DNA of 64,000 nt from Begonia masoniana (Eukaryota; Streptophyta; Magnoliopsida; Cucurbitales; Begoniaceae). The DNA is taken from positions 8,456,707 through 8,520,706 of the forward strand of contig CM039510.1 of assembly GCA_022432975.1 (NCBI GenBank), read 5' to 3'. The translations under genes were made by a program, and so were the position numbers. Below are positions 21,330 to 33,635 of the stretch, in pieces (positions within the stretch are counted from its first letter, which is position 1; each line of letters opens with the position of its first letter). The notes under the pieces were generated by a model. The model did no database searches. It was not told the DNA's origin and was given only the letters and a program-made list of their open reading frames with translations.

Positions 21330-23315
21330 AACGCGGACTGGGCAACTCACATGGAGTCCCTCGCAGGTGTCCAACTCACACAGAGTCTCTCGCAAGTGCC
21401 ACCCTAACGCGACTGGGCAACTCCACTGGAGTCCCTCGCAGGTGTCACTCTAACGCGGACTGGGCAACGCGACGTGACAACTCCCATGGAGTTACCCGCA
21501 GGTGCTACCCTAACGCGACGTGACAACTCCCATGGAGTTACCCGCAGGTGCTACCCTAACGCGACTAGGCGACTCAACTACAGTCCTCGCAGGTACCACC
21601 TTAACGCGACGTGACAACTCCCATGGAGTTACCCGCAGGTGCTACCCTAACGCGACTAGGCGACTCAACTACAGTCCTCGCAGGTACCACCTTAACGCGA
21701 CGTGACAACTCCCATGGAGTTACCCGCAGGTGCTACCCTAACGCGACTAGGCGACTCAACTACAGTCCCTCGCAGGTACCACCTTAACGCGACGTGACAA
21801 CTCCCATGGAGTTACCCGCAGGTGCTACCCTAACGCGACGTGACAACTCCCATGGAGTTACCCGCAGGTGCTACCCTAACGCGACGTGACAACTCCCATG
21901 GAGTTACCCGCAGGTGCTACCCTAACGCGACGTGACAACTCCCATGGAGTTACCCGCAGGTGCTACCCTAACGCGACTAGGCGACTCAACTACAGTCCCT
22001 CGCAGGTACCACCTTAACGCGACGTGACAACTCCCATGGAGTTACCCGCAGGTGCTACCCTAACGCGACTAGGCGACTCAACTACAGTCCTCGCAGGTAC
22101 CACCTTAACGCGACGTGACAACTCCCATGGAGTTACCCGCAGGTGCTACCCTAACGCGACTAGGCGACTCAACTACAGTCCTCGCAGGTACCACCTAACG
22201 CGACTAGGCGACTCAACTACAGTCCTCGCAGGTACCACCTTAACGCGACGTGACAACTCCCATGGAGTTACCCGCAGGTGCTACCCTAACGCGACGTGAC
22301 AACTCCCATGGAGTTACCCGCAGGTGCTACCCTAACGCGACTAGGCGACTCAACTACAGTCCCTCGCAGGTACCACCTAACGCGACTAGGCGACTCAACT
22401 ACAGTCCCTCGCAGGTACCACCTTAACGCGACGTGACAACTCCCATGGAGTTACCCGCAGGTGCTACCCTAACGCGACTAGGCGACTCAACTACAGTCCT
22501 CGCAGGTACCACCTTAACGCGACGTGACAACTCCCATGGAGTTACCCGCAGGTGCTACCCTAACGCGACTAGGCGACTCAACTACAGTCCCTCGCAGGTA
22601 CCACCTTAACGCGACGTGACAACTCCCATGGAGTTACCCGCAGGTGCTACCCTAACGCGACGTGACAACTCCCATGGAGTTACCCGCAGGTGCTACCCTA
22701 ACGCGACGTGACAACTCCCATGGAGTTACCCGCAGGTGCTACCCTAACGCGACTAGGCGACTCAACTACAGTCCCTCGCAGGTACCACCTTAACGCGACG
22801 TGACAACTCCCATGGAGTTACCCGCAGGTGCTACCCTAACGCGACTAGGCGACTCAACTACAGTCCCTCGCAGGTACCACCTTAACGCGACGTGACAACT
22901 CCCATGGAGTTACCCGCAGGTGCTACCCTAACGCGACTAGGCGACTCAACTACAGTCCCTCGCAGGTACCACCTTAACGCGACGTGACAACTCCATGGAG
23001 TTACCCGCAGGTGCGACCACTAACGCGACTAGGCGACTCAACTACAGTCACTCGCAGGTACCACCTTAACGCGACGTGGACAACTCCCATGGAGTTACCC
23101 GCAGGTGCTACCCTAACGCGACTAGGCGACTCAACTATAGTCCCTCGCAGGGTACCACCTTAACGCGACGTGACAACTCCCATGGAGTTAACCGCAGTGC
23201 TACCCTAACGCACTAGGCGACTCAACTACAGTCCCTCGCGAGGTACCACCTTAACGCGACATGACAACTCCATGGAGTTACCCGCAGGTACTACCCTAAC
23301 GCGACTAGGCGACTC
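21330..23315. repeat. 46-bp minisatellite, about 43 units, two alternating types
   Basis: Two 46-bp unit types alternate, often as a 92-bp pair. Type A is built on CGACGTGACAACTCCCATGG, AGTTACCCGCAGGTG and CTACCCTAACG. Type B is built on CGACTAGGCGACTCAACTAC, AGTCCCTCGCAGGTA and CCACCTTAACG. The first few units (about 21330-21480) are more divergent. In places A units run in series (for example 21790-21970). The second copy of the locus has only about 15 units. Confidence 0.9.
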
Positions 23316-25640
23316 TGACACAAACCACCTTACGATTCAACTCACACCATCCCTTACGGTTCAAGCTCACCATGCAAAACCATGCTTAAAACTCGTTTCT
23401 CGTAGTTTGAAAACCGTGATGCATGTCACACAAATACTCAACACAAAACTAAACAAAACAACCAAACAAAGCAAACAACCAATTCCCTACCGTTCCATGG
23501 TGTAGGCCCGAAGGCAAACCACACACATCCGCTACTTACCTGGATTCCTTGTGCGTGCTCGTAATTATATGCCCCGTTAGCCCAATCGTTCACTCGTCAA
23601 CCTAACATAATAAAAGAGAAATCACTTAGTAATACTCTAACCATACGTTTTAACCAACTTTTCAACCTAACACACAAAACCCAAAATTCCTAGATTTTCT
23701 ATCGTCCAACCGAACTACTCGCTCGATTACCTAAAATAATGAAAACTCAACTTAGTAATTTACTAACAAACTCGAAAGAAATTCTTAACTAAAACTACCA
23801 CACAATTCATTCTCCAAAACACAAAAACCGAATTGTGCACAATTTTGACCGTCAAACTTCAAACGGTCGTAACTCCCTCGTTTTTCAACGGATTTCGACG
23901 TGCCACCCCAATCTGTAAACCTCTACACGTCTACTACCCATTGAAACACTCAAATCAACCATCCAAACACCATGGCCAATCAGAAAACCCCTCAACAGAT
24001 TCGGCCAACTTTCTCTCCAAAACCCGTTTTCACACTCTTTCATCAATGTCTAATCAAACTCCTTAACCAACCTAAACTAACCTAACTAAAGCTTAAACCC
24101 TCAAATATATGAAGAAAGCACAGCAAAAACATAAAATTTCGTAGCTCCATTTCTAGGGTTTCCAAACCCTAACACAACTACACAAAAACTCCTCCAAATC
24201 ATTAAAAACAAATCCTAAGTTGCATCAAACATAAAACCCACTTAAAATCTTACCTTAATCCTTGAAAAAGCTATGGAAAAGGAGGAGGAGGGAGGCGCCA
24301 ACCTTGCTGGTTCGTGGAGGGGAAGAAAGGGGAGAAGATGGATTAATGTTGTTCAATTTTGTCTTTTTAACCAAAATTTCTTTTCACTTTTTATTTTCCT
24401 CCACAAGTATTTTCTAAAATTGCAAATTACTCCCCCCCCCCCTTTCACACTTGAATTCTCCAACGTGATAGGCTTCAACAATTCACCACTTTCTTTCCAT
24501 TAAAGTTTAATTAATTTTTGATTGGTTGGTACAACTTTGACTTCAACATTTTCAACCTTTGAATTTTCCAACTTTCACTTCTCATAACACTTCTAATACC
24601 CTTCAACAACCATAAATTCTCATACATTTCTAGCCTAGGCTAACTCATTCTACGTCGAACCTAGGCTATGCACGTTAAAGAAATTCTCGGGTGTTACATG
24701 TCCTGTCTAAATCAAATATTTGGTATTAAATTCCTACTTTGATAAATCCATTTCATAACGATTTATGCAGAAATTCCTTACTAGTAAAATCTTAGATTGG
24801 TTATTTGGGTCGGTCCGGTTCAATTGGACAGGATCTGGTTCGGTTGGACTAGTTCATGTTGGTTTTGATAGACCAGTTCGGTTCGACTGGACCGGTTCAG
24901 TTCGACTAGACCGGTTTCGACTGAAACGGTATGATTTGACCTCCTTTAAGTCAACCATTTCTATTTTAAACAACAGAACCTAAACCCTTCTTCCTCTTCT
25001 CCTTCGCGAGCTTCCTTGCGTTTTCACCTTCGTCTAAAACACAGAGGATGAGTTTCTCTCCTCGGTTGAAGCAGTTGTTTGTCAATGGTGCTTCGCGTTG
25101 GTGAAAGTTCGTCACGCCGGAGGAGGGTTGCTGGAGAGCTTGGCTTCTCGAGCGGAGTTGCTGTCTCCTCAGTCGAAGCTCTTATTGCATCTGAGGCCGA
25201 ATAGAGGTAAGAGTTCTCTGACTGAAGAACTCGAGAGGGAGATTCATACGCTGTTGGTGGTTCGTCGACGGAGACCGAGTGAAGTCTGTCCACCTGATTA
25301 GGGTTCAACCGAGAGAAATTTCTGTCAGAGGAGGGTTGAGGCTGCGATTCTGATTTCACAGAGAAATTCGTCCGAGACAGAGTGGTTTGCGGTGGTCAAG
25401 GTCTGGCGAGGTAAGCACTCTCTCTGATTTTCTCCTCGATTTTAGAGAACATGAAGGATTGGTTGATGAGATTTTCCTCCTCACCGATTCTTTGATTTAA
25501 AGGAAAATTTCTCAATATTTTCCTTAAATTTTGGTCAAATCGTAGGTAAATTGGGCGAGGAGTTAAGTTTCGTATTTGTTTTCTTCCTACTCCAATTAAT
25601 TGCCAAAAATTGTAGGTGAAATAGTGTTTGATATGTTACA

Positions 25641-26262
25641 ATCTACCCACCTTAACAAAATTTCAGTCTCGAAATTTAAATAATTACCAGAAAAGTTCAG
25701 GATAAATTTTTCTCATTTCTTCTTCTCTTTCCCATGTTGTCTCTTTAACGTTTTGATTTTTCCATAGAACTCTTACAAGCGATATCTTCTGATTCCGGAA
25801 TTTGAATCGGTCTCTCTTTATAGGATAGGTCGGGATTGATGGTGAAGTCTAGAGATCTCATAGGTAAAACATGTGAGGAATCCGAAACGTACTTCTTTAG
25901 CATCGAAACATAAAATACATTGTGTACGTGCTTGAATGAATCTAGCAAACTCAATTGATAGGGGACTTCTCCTATTCTTCTTGAGATTACAAATGAGTCT
26001 GTAAATTTTGGGCTTAACTTTCACTTCTTTCTAAAACGCATCACGCCTCTTATTGGCGAGATTTTCAAGAAAACTTATCCCATACTGCAAATTCTAACTC
26101 TCTTCTTCTTCGATCAGCATAGCTTTTCTGTCTACTCTAGACCGTAAGAATTTTTTCCGGATTAACGCAACAATCTCAGTAGTCTGTCTCAAGAAATTAT
26201 CTTGAACTTTTCAGGTAATTATTTAAATTTCGAGGCCGAAATTTCTTTTAAGGTGGGTAGGT
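25641..26262 (-). pseudogene. Chromovirus pol 3' remnant between opposed LTRs
   Basis: This stretch lies between the minus-strand LTR (ending 25640) and a plus-strand LTR start near 26263. On the minus strand at 25745-25954 it encodes a degraded integrase tail: SLLDSFKHVHNVFYVSMLKK, SSHVLP, LSYKERPIQI. It resembles the Tekay integrase C-terminus, but is broken by frameshifts. Both ends carry an AAATTTCGAG--GAAATTT-AAGGTGGGTAG motif pointing outward, which are two polypurine-tract regions in opposite orientation. Confidence 0.75.
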
Positions 26263-27062
26263 TTTAACAAATCAAACATTAGTCCACTCACAATTTTTGA
26301 CAATTAATTGGAGTAGGAAGGAAACAAACACGAAACTTAACTCTTAGCCCAATGTCCCTACGATCTGGCCAAAATTTAAGGAAAATGTTGGAAAATTTTC
26401 CTTTAAATCAAAGAATCGGTGAGGAGGAAAATTTCACCAACAATCCTTCATGTTCTGTAAAACCGAGGAGAAAATCGGAGAGAGTGTTTACCTCACGGGA
26501 CCTCTGACCACCGCAAACCACTCTGTCTCGGACAAATTTCTCTGTGAAATCAGAATCGCGGCATCAACCCTCCTCCGACAGAAATTTCTCTCGACCGAAC
26601 CCTAATAGGGTGGACGAACTTCACTCGGTCTCCGTCAACGAACCACCAACAGCGTAGGAATCTCCCTCTCGAGTTCTTCAGCCAGAGAACACTTACCTCT
26701 ATTCGGCCTCTAGACGTAGCAAGAGCTCTGACCGAGGAGGCAGCAACTCCGCTCGAGAAGCCAAGCTCTCCAGCAACCCTCCTCTGGCGCGAACGAACCT
26801 TCACCAACGCGAAGCACCATCGAAGAACAGCCACTTCAATCGAGGAGAGAAACACATCCTTTGTGTTTCAGACGAGGGTGAAAACGCGAGGAAGCTTGTG
26901 AAGGAGAAGAGGAAGAAGGGTTCTGGTTCTGTTATTTAAAACAGAACCGGTTGACTTAAAGAAAGTTAAATCAAACCGGTCTAGTCGAACTGAATCGGTT
27001 CAGCCAAACCAAACTGAACCGGTCCAGCCAAACCAAACTGAACCGGTCCAGCCAAACCAAAT
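26263..27062 (+). mobile_element. Plus-strand LTR fragment, right arm of fold-back
   Basis: This segment starts TTTAACAAATCAAAC after a purine tract AAGGTGGGTAGG. It is the inverted counterpart of 24810-25640; for example TTAAGTTTCGT-TTTGTTT-CTTCCTACTCC is found in both arms in opposite senses. It ends in three repeats of AACCGGTCCAGCCAAACCAAA near 27062, where similarity stops. No coding sequence is present. Confidence 0.75.
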
Positions 27063-28552
27063 TTTCAAAAGTTTAAAATGATGATCCTTGCAAAATATTT
27101 CTCCTTTGACCAATAATCTACATGTTAGATTTTTATTACGGTCATGTGTCAGAACAATAGATAAATTAACTATTTAACTATTAATTTTGCCAGATTATAG
27201 ATTTTATGATAAAATTTACCAATAATTCTCGTGGTTTAGAGATTATTTCAATTTGGTTCTCATAGTTTTAATTTTCTCTTAAACTTTTGCTAATTTCAAT
27301 TTGTTTTTTAAATGCACTTTAAGTCAATTTCATCAATAGATTAAAATTTTAAATGGATGACGTAATACTTATTAATGGTCAACCGGACCGTAAATGGTCG
27401 ATCTGTTGGGTGATTTTGGGCCTTCTCAATCCCAAAAACTAGCTCAAGAGATGAGGTTTTCCCTCACATTTATAAACTGATCACCAACCCCTTCCACAAC
27501 CGATGTGATATCCCAACACGATCAAGTAAAAAAATTAGCACAATATAATTATTTGTTGGTGTGGATTTACTAAAATAAATACACGACTTTTTTGGTTAAA
27601 TTTATCAGTGAATATTAAATTTAGGACCATTGGAAAACAAAATTAAACTTTGGATATTTAATTGAGAAAAATTGAAATTAGGAGGATTAAATTGAAACAA
27701 ACGTCAAACTACGAAGAATAACGGTGCATATATTTTACCATAGAATTTCTTCATAAGTTTTAGAGTTCATTTATATTCTATCTATATTATATCAAATGAT
27801 GGATCCTCGCAAACAAAACTCTTTTAACTTATAACTTATTAAGTTTTTTAATTTGACTTTTTTATTACTTCTACTTTTAAATTTATTGTTCTATGATTTA
27901 TTTATTTATATTTAATCTTAACTTTCAACAAACTATGTGTAAGTATCAACGTTGCTACACTTGGTATAAATTATTAATATTTAAGTAGCTTTTTTCCACC
28001 AGGCGGAATATTTGCCTCTAAAAGATCTTTTATACTGCTAAGACTCGTTATGCTCATTTAGCTAGTTCGGCTAGGCTCGACTCGTTTAACTTTAACTCGC
28101 GAGCGGGTCATGTTGATCTTTTATTTGTAGAGTTCGTTAGACTCGACTGCTTTTAACTCGCTAGTCTCGGTGAGATAAATTTTTTTAGTTTAACTCAGCC
28201 GACTCGTTTGTAATCTCTGAATTAGAAAAATAATATTTTAATTTCAATGTAGAATAATTTTCAGCGTAATACATAAATGATTAGTTGATAAATGCTCATG
28301 TAGATTAGGGATGTTCAAATCAGCCACAAGGAGGTGTAACATCTCATAATCTTAAAATTTGACAAAAATGTCCACTAATAATTGAAAATAGATAAATATA
28401 TAAATCTTAAATTTTGCTATTATTGTTACCAAAGTAGTTATTTTAATAACAAATTTTGAATTATTGTACAATTTAATGTAGAAAAAAAATGAAATTAGCC
28501 CATAGTTGACCGGCTTAGTCCATGTGCTAGGTATAATAATTATATATAAATA
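27063..28552. other. AT-rich intergenic DNA, no gene
   Basis: I see no gene here. At about 27418-27530 a segment with CCAAAAACTAGCTCAAGAGATG and CACAACCGATGTGATATCCCAACA (minus strand: a cap-like TTGGGATATCACATCGGTTG) resembles a widespread plant LTR/TRIM fragment. A run of GACTCG/CTCGACT words near 28040-28160 is low-complexity. GTGTAACATCTC at 28335 could be a lone LTR tip. Confidence 0.4.
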
Positions 28553-29200
28553 AGGGTAAAGTGCAATTAGGCCCCTACAACTAGGTGAAATGAGCAACTT
28601 ACACCGTAAACTTGGATAAAGTGCAATTTGACCCCTACAACTAGGTGAAATGAACAATTTACACCGTAAACTTGAATAATAGGCAAGAATAACCTTAATG
28701 TATTGATAATGGGCAATATGACCCATACCGTCATATTTTTCATCAAAAAGTAATATTTTTTCACTTATTCATTTTTTTTCCCGAAATGCCCCTCATGGAC
28801 CGAACCGGACCAGACCGGTTCGACTAATTGCACTTTGGTTTTTTATTTTTTTTTAATACAATTCATTTGTCTTCTCTTTTCTGAGAAATAGGATTTAAAA
28901 AAAATAAATAAATAAGAGTGGAATTAGCTGAACCGGTCTGGTCCGATTCGGTCCAGTAAGGGGCATTTCGGAAAAAAAAAATGAATAAGTGAAAAAATAT
29001 TACTTTTTGATGGAAAATATGACGGTAGGGGCCATATTGCCCATTATCAATACATTAAGGTTGTTCTTGCCTATTATTCAAGTTTACGGTGTAAATTGCT
29101 CATTTCACTTAGTTGTAGGGGCCAAATTGCACTTTACCCAAGTTTACGGTGTAAATTGCCCATTTCACCTAGTTGTAGTGGCCAAATTGCACTTTACCCT
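28553..29200. mobile_element. Fold-back MITE with 7-bp target duplication
   Basis: Long terminal inverted repeats of about 260-270 bp begin AGGGTAAAGTGCAATT and are separated by about 110 bp. Each arm holds its own subrepeats (CCCCTACAACTAGGTGAAATG, then TTACACCGTAAACTTG), present twice. The flanks carry a direct repeat ATAAATA (28546-28552 and 29201-29207). It has no coding capacity. Minus- and plus-strand ORFs in the arms mirror one another because of the inverted repeat. Confidence 0.85.
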
Positions 29201-29207
29201 ATAAATA

Positions 29208-31174
29208 ATGAGAGAGAGTGAAGACTTCCTCTCAATGAGCAGAATCGACCTGAAACTGTCAGACTGGACTAGACTGAACCAAGTAATTCGGTTGGATTTG
29301 GCCTGGTTCTGCATGAGGGACGGTTCGGGAATAGTTTCCAAATTCCAAAGCTCGTGATCCACGTCCAGTCCATGGTCCACGATGCAAAATCTAGAAGAAC
29401 TAGGACCGAACAGGTCCATGGTATTTGTTATTTTTACATTTTCTTGTTCTTGTTTGCCATCAGATGTTTAGGATATATTGACATTATCAAGTTTAGAATT
29501 TTTGACAATAAATATATATTTTTGTGTTATTTAATTGTTGGGTTTAGAATTGATATTATTTTGTTGTGTCAGTGAATAGGTATTTTTTAGCTATTGCCGA
29601 TTTTTCTTACAATCGTTTCATTTTTTATTCCGATTTATTTTCAAATTTTGTGAATTAAAAAAATTAATATCACGATCGGAATCGGGACCGGACAGACTCC
29701 CTCGCGGTCCGGGTTTGGGACTGAAAATTCAGTCCCGAAAATGGCAGTGGGGTCTCAATTCCAGTACCGAACCGGACCGCGCCAACCTCTACCTCTTGTT
29801 TTGCCTTCCCCGTACTATTCTCACAAGAGGTAGTCTCCTCCCTGCTCCCATCTTCAAATCTCCTTCTTCCTTACTGCCATTAAGGACTGGTAATGGAACT
29901 TTGAAATTTTTTTCTGTTTTCAAAATCATCCACAAGACTGCCATTTCGAATTGATGCTTCCATCTTTGTTATCTCTGACCACACCTCTCCTTTCTTCTCT
30001 GTACTGTACCATTTTCTTGTTCGCTTAGATCCAACCTCGACATTTTCTCACCTTCTCGCCTTATTGAGTCCAGTTGCTTGAAGGAAGGTGGTTCCTAGGT
30101 TTGTACCAGAGCGTGGTTCTACGATTGTACGCCGATGGGTCGACTGAGAAATCATCGGAGAAGGGTCTTCCGGGCGTTGTCGACATGGTTCGGCGAGTCT
30201 CGCTAGGCTCTGAAACTTCGGTCATTCGGTGGTAGAGTTCGGATGAATTTTTTTAATGGAGGTGCGATTCTACTCGGGGTGGGTTGAAACTCACCATTAA
30301 ATTCGATTCTTCTGGTTCGGAAAGGAAATTAACAATACCCAAGAATTAACTGAGAAAAGGAAATTCTTTACGCTGGAAACTGTGCTGAGAAAGTCGAGGG
30401 GGAATTGGGTAAGAATCAGAATTTTCTGCTTTCATTTATTACTAGATTCGCATCATTTATTACTAGATTCGCAATGGTTTAATTTTGTGTGGACATAATT
30501 ACTCACAATTATATCAAGGAAAGCATAAAAAGTATTGTATATGCTTTGGACATAATTTTATTCATCTCAAAGAGATATTCTTCAGTTTCAATTGTGACCT
30601 TCAAACTAAGTATGAGTTTGAACTTAAATTAAGGGTCCATTTTCTTCAAAATAATTGATTTTGGAGTTCAAGCCAATGTGTAGCCACACTTACATATCAC
30701 GAGTTTCTTCACTCATGCTTTAGGATGGGACGAAAGAAACAAGCAAACTAAAATCCTTGCGACAAGTGAAATTACACAGGCTATACTTTCTAAGTACATC
30801 ATGTCAAATAATATTATAAAACTTCTCATAGCAAAGTGGATAAATATGTCTACCTTTTCAGTTCGATTGACAAAGCTGAAGTCCTCAAATCTAATTTTTA
30901 TTTATTTTTCTCTCGAATTAACTTATAATTTAGATAGAGGTATCATCACTTCATCAGGCAATATTAATAAAATTTAAAAATATGGAAGCCATTAAAATTG
31001 AAAAAACAAAATTGCAAAATTTAGAGAGAAAAAGAGACTGGACAATCAATAATTGTTCATATCATGAAACATGTGATGTTATAATAAGCTAATGGTTGTC
31101 TTTTTTTTTTTCTAATATCACAATCACGTATAATATTTGACGCATTATTGTAGATAAAAGGTTGTACTACAATG
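29208..31174. other. Intergenic DNA downstream of FEY copy 1
   Basis: No gene can be supported. The stretch has GGACCGG/GGTTCGG words near 29220-29780 and an AT-rich tail. A segment at 30314-30395 is repeated near the window end (63635-63716). A region near 30100-30260 is GC-richer and exon-like in composition, but no frame is convincing. Confidence 0.4.
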
Positions 31175-31327
31175 TCAGCCTAAGGAAGAACCTGAAAAAA
31201 GCTGTGACTCGAAAAGCAGATTGCATGAGGTATTCCACAACAATTCTGCAAGTTCCAAGTTATACGAGAGTCTTGATGAGTTCAAAGTCCTACCATTTCC
31301 ACCAAAAAAGTACACCCCAGATGTTTT
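31175..31327 (-). pseudogene. FEY: FEY-like last exon, truncated contig copy
   Basis: On the minus strand this is the terminal coding exon of the FEY-like oxidoreductase: an AG acceptor at 31328-31329, then KTSGVYFFGGNGRTLNSSRL and on to a TGA at 31175. It matches the exon at 52023-52175. The contig degenerates into T-runs 50 bp further right and ends at the N gap, so no other FEY exon is present in this copy. Confidence 0.85.
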
Positions 31328-31400
31328 CTGAAAAAAAAAAACATCAGCCAGCCCATTTGTTTTTTTATGAATTCTACATTTTTTTTTTTTTTTTTTTTTA

Positions 31401-31500
31401 NNNNNNNNNNNNNNNNNNNNNNNNNNNNNNNNNNNNNNNNNNNNNNNNNNNNNNNNNNNNNNNNNNNNNNNNNNNNNNNNNNNNNNNNNNNNNNNNNNNN
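31401..31500. other. Assembly gap (100 N)
   Basis: Exactly 100 N residues, the conventional size for a scaffold join of unknown length. The bases just before it (31379-31400) are a T homopolymer. Confidence 0.98.
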
Positions 31501-31639
31501 TGTTAAATATTTTCTTTAATGCTCCCCATATTTACAACTCATTTAAATTGATTGATACTCAAAAAATGGATACATATCAATTCCTAAGTGCACAGTTTAA
31601 CTTGGGAAGAATGGATAAGTCAACAAAACGACGTGATTA

Positions 31640-33620
31640 CTAAGTATAAGTTGGACTAGATTCTACTGACAAGTCGGATTTCAACTGCTCAGTGATGGAA
31701 TTCAAGTTCGAAATAGATGGTTTGTTCTGGCTGATACTGAACTGAGAAAGGAAATCCTATCTGAGGAACCTTCTTCCAGACTTTCTGTTCATCTGGAGGT
31801 CGAAAATGTACAGAGATCTCAAGCAACCTATTGGTGGCCAGGTAGAAGAGAAGTGTGGTGGAGTATGTGGCGTCATTGTCTGGTCTCGCAGCAAGTCAAG
31901 GCTGAACATCAGAGGCCTGCTGAACATTGCAACTTACCAGGTTCCGAATGGAAATGGAACAACAAATAACTATGGATTTTGTTATAGGTTACTAGAACAA
32001 CAAAAGGTCACGATGCCAATTTGGGTAGTGTGCTCGTTTAACCAAAATAGCTAACTTTCTGCAATGAAGATAAATACTCGATGGATCACTTGGATGAGTT
32101 GTAGTGAACGAGGTATAGACTGCAGGAGTTCCCAAACACCATTAGTTCAGGACCGAGACTCCAATAATCTAAGTTTTGGAAAAGTTGCACAAGGATACGG
32201 GAACACAGCTTCGTTTTAGAACAGCCTTTCATCCTCAAATGATGGAAAATCGAGGGAACTATCCAAACGTTTGGAGGATAGGCTTCGGGGCTTAGTGTGC
32301 TGAAACTTTCAAGGTTCTGGAGTAAGATTACCATGATTGAGTATTCTCTTATAATAAAAGTTTGTCAAAGGCAACATAGGCATGACACCATACGAGGCAT
32401 TATATGGACGGAAGTGGATTCAATTATCTTGGGATGAAGTAGAGAAGCACAGTTGATGGCCTGGACTTGGGCATGCAGGACAGTGGAGAAGAACGCTATC
32501 CGACAAAGAATCTTAACGCTCAAAGGGGGGCCGGGGCAGAAAAAAGCTATGCAGACAAACAGACAAAGAAATTAGAATTTGATGTTGGTACTGAAGTTTT
32601 CCTTAAGGTCCCTTCAAAAGAGATGTGAAGAATTTGGGGGGAGGAAAGAGGCAAGTTGAAACAACAGAATTTGGACCTTTCCACATCTGAAGAGAATTGG
32701 GAAGTCAGCATATCAACTAAGTACCGCCTCTTGGAGGGGAATTCAAATGTGTTTCAGTTTCCATGCTAAAGAACAATGTGTTAGAGATTCTTCAACCGGC
32801 TATAGAACGCAGAAAATGAAGTCCTTCCTACTCTGCATTGAGGAGAAACCAGTAAGATCTAAGAGTATGCATGAAGGTATTACGCAACAAAGAAAGTTTC
32901 ATGGTAAAGTCTTTAATGGCCATAATCAAAAGCGTTGAGTAGAACCACCCTGGAACGCCAGCAGGACATGATGGACCATATCCAAAAAACTATTTCAGGG
33001 GGTACTGAATTTTGAGGACCAAAGTCTTTTAAGAGGGTCGATTGTAACACCGGTTCCATAACCGATTACCTTTTTCCATTTCGAGAGAATGTTTGATAAT
33101 TGATATAGGGTTGATTTTAGGAATTAGGTTACCAAGTGAGTGAGCAAGACCAGCTGGTAAATTGCAATTTTTGGGGATAACGCATTTCTGTAAGGGAGGG
33201 TTAGGAGGTTTTAACAGCCACTGTTCCCTCATTTCCTATGGGTTCAGCTCAGGCTTAAGGCGAGTCGACGCTCTCTAGGTGATTTGTCCGCCGGATTCTC
33301 TTCAAACTAGTATAGTTTTCTTAGTTATCTTGAGATTTAGTGGCGATATAGCAGAGAGAGTTCAATACGTGTATTTTTTTCTAGGAGGCGAGTGTGTTGG
33401 TTCGGGTTTAGTGTTGAGAGTGTTTTCGATAACAGAGTTCCAAAAATGCTCCTTACGGTTTCTGACGATTATTATAGGTAAGGTTAGTGATTGATTAATC
33501 GGTATTCGCTTATGACATGAGGTGTCAGGCTTCCCGAGAGTGGTACCGAACAAATTTCAGGAATCAAGTAAGTAAGTATGATGTGCACCTTCGGGCTACA
33601 TCACAGAACATCGGGTATGC
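31640..33620 (+). pseudogene. Noisy integrase and LTR start, first pass
   Basis: This matches about 13455-15450: the end of RNase H/start of integrase, the integrase core, a polypurine-like end near 33030, and the first 570 bp of the 3' LTR (TGTAACACCGG at about 33042). The many one-base differences destroy the frame. The segment stops abruptly near 33620, where the sequence jumps back to integrase. Confidence 0.8.
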
Positions 33621-33635
33621 ATGGTGATAGGATGT

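Larger units (their letters stand above)
20110..24698 (-). mobile_element. Solo Tekay-type LTR with 46-bp minisatellite
   Basis: This 4589-bp insert has inverted ends (TGTAACGCCCC on the left, GGTGTTACA on the right) and TGTCC duplications. No primer site, purine tract or coding domain lies inside it, so it is a solo LTR left by LTR-LTR recombination. The minus-strand start TGTAACACCCGAG gives its orientation. It contains a GC-rich block (20340-20530), a 46-bp tandem array (21330-23315) and a run of AT-rich sequence. Confidence 0.88.
19068..25640 (-). mobile_element. Minus-strand Tekay-type LTR split by a solo LTR
   Basis: Read on the minus strand, this LTR starts TGTAACATATCAAAC at 25640 and ends AATTGGGGCGTTACA at 19068. 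It is interrupted at 20105-20109 by the solo LTR 20110-24698 and resumes at 24704. A polypurine tract (AAGGTGGGTAGA, minus strand) and pol remains lie directly upstream at 25641 onward, so it is a 3' LTR. No primer site follows its end at 19068. The part from 24810 to 25640 is one arm of a large inverted repeat. Confidence 0.75.

Noticed and set aside
21194..22299. Small proteins encoded in the minisatellite, starting MELPAG or MTTPMELPAG
   Set aside because: The open frames follow from the 46-bp unit length and lack stops by composition; they shift with every unit indel.
21330..23315. CRISPR-like repeat array
   Set aside because: The 46-bp units adjoin with no variable spacers and lie in a plant LTR; this is a minisatellite.
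28352..29204. Conserved small proteins such as the MKKYYFLM frame found on both strands
   Set aside because: They mirror each other because they lie in the inverted arms of a MITE.
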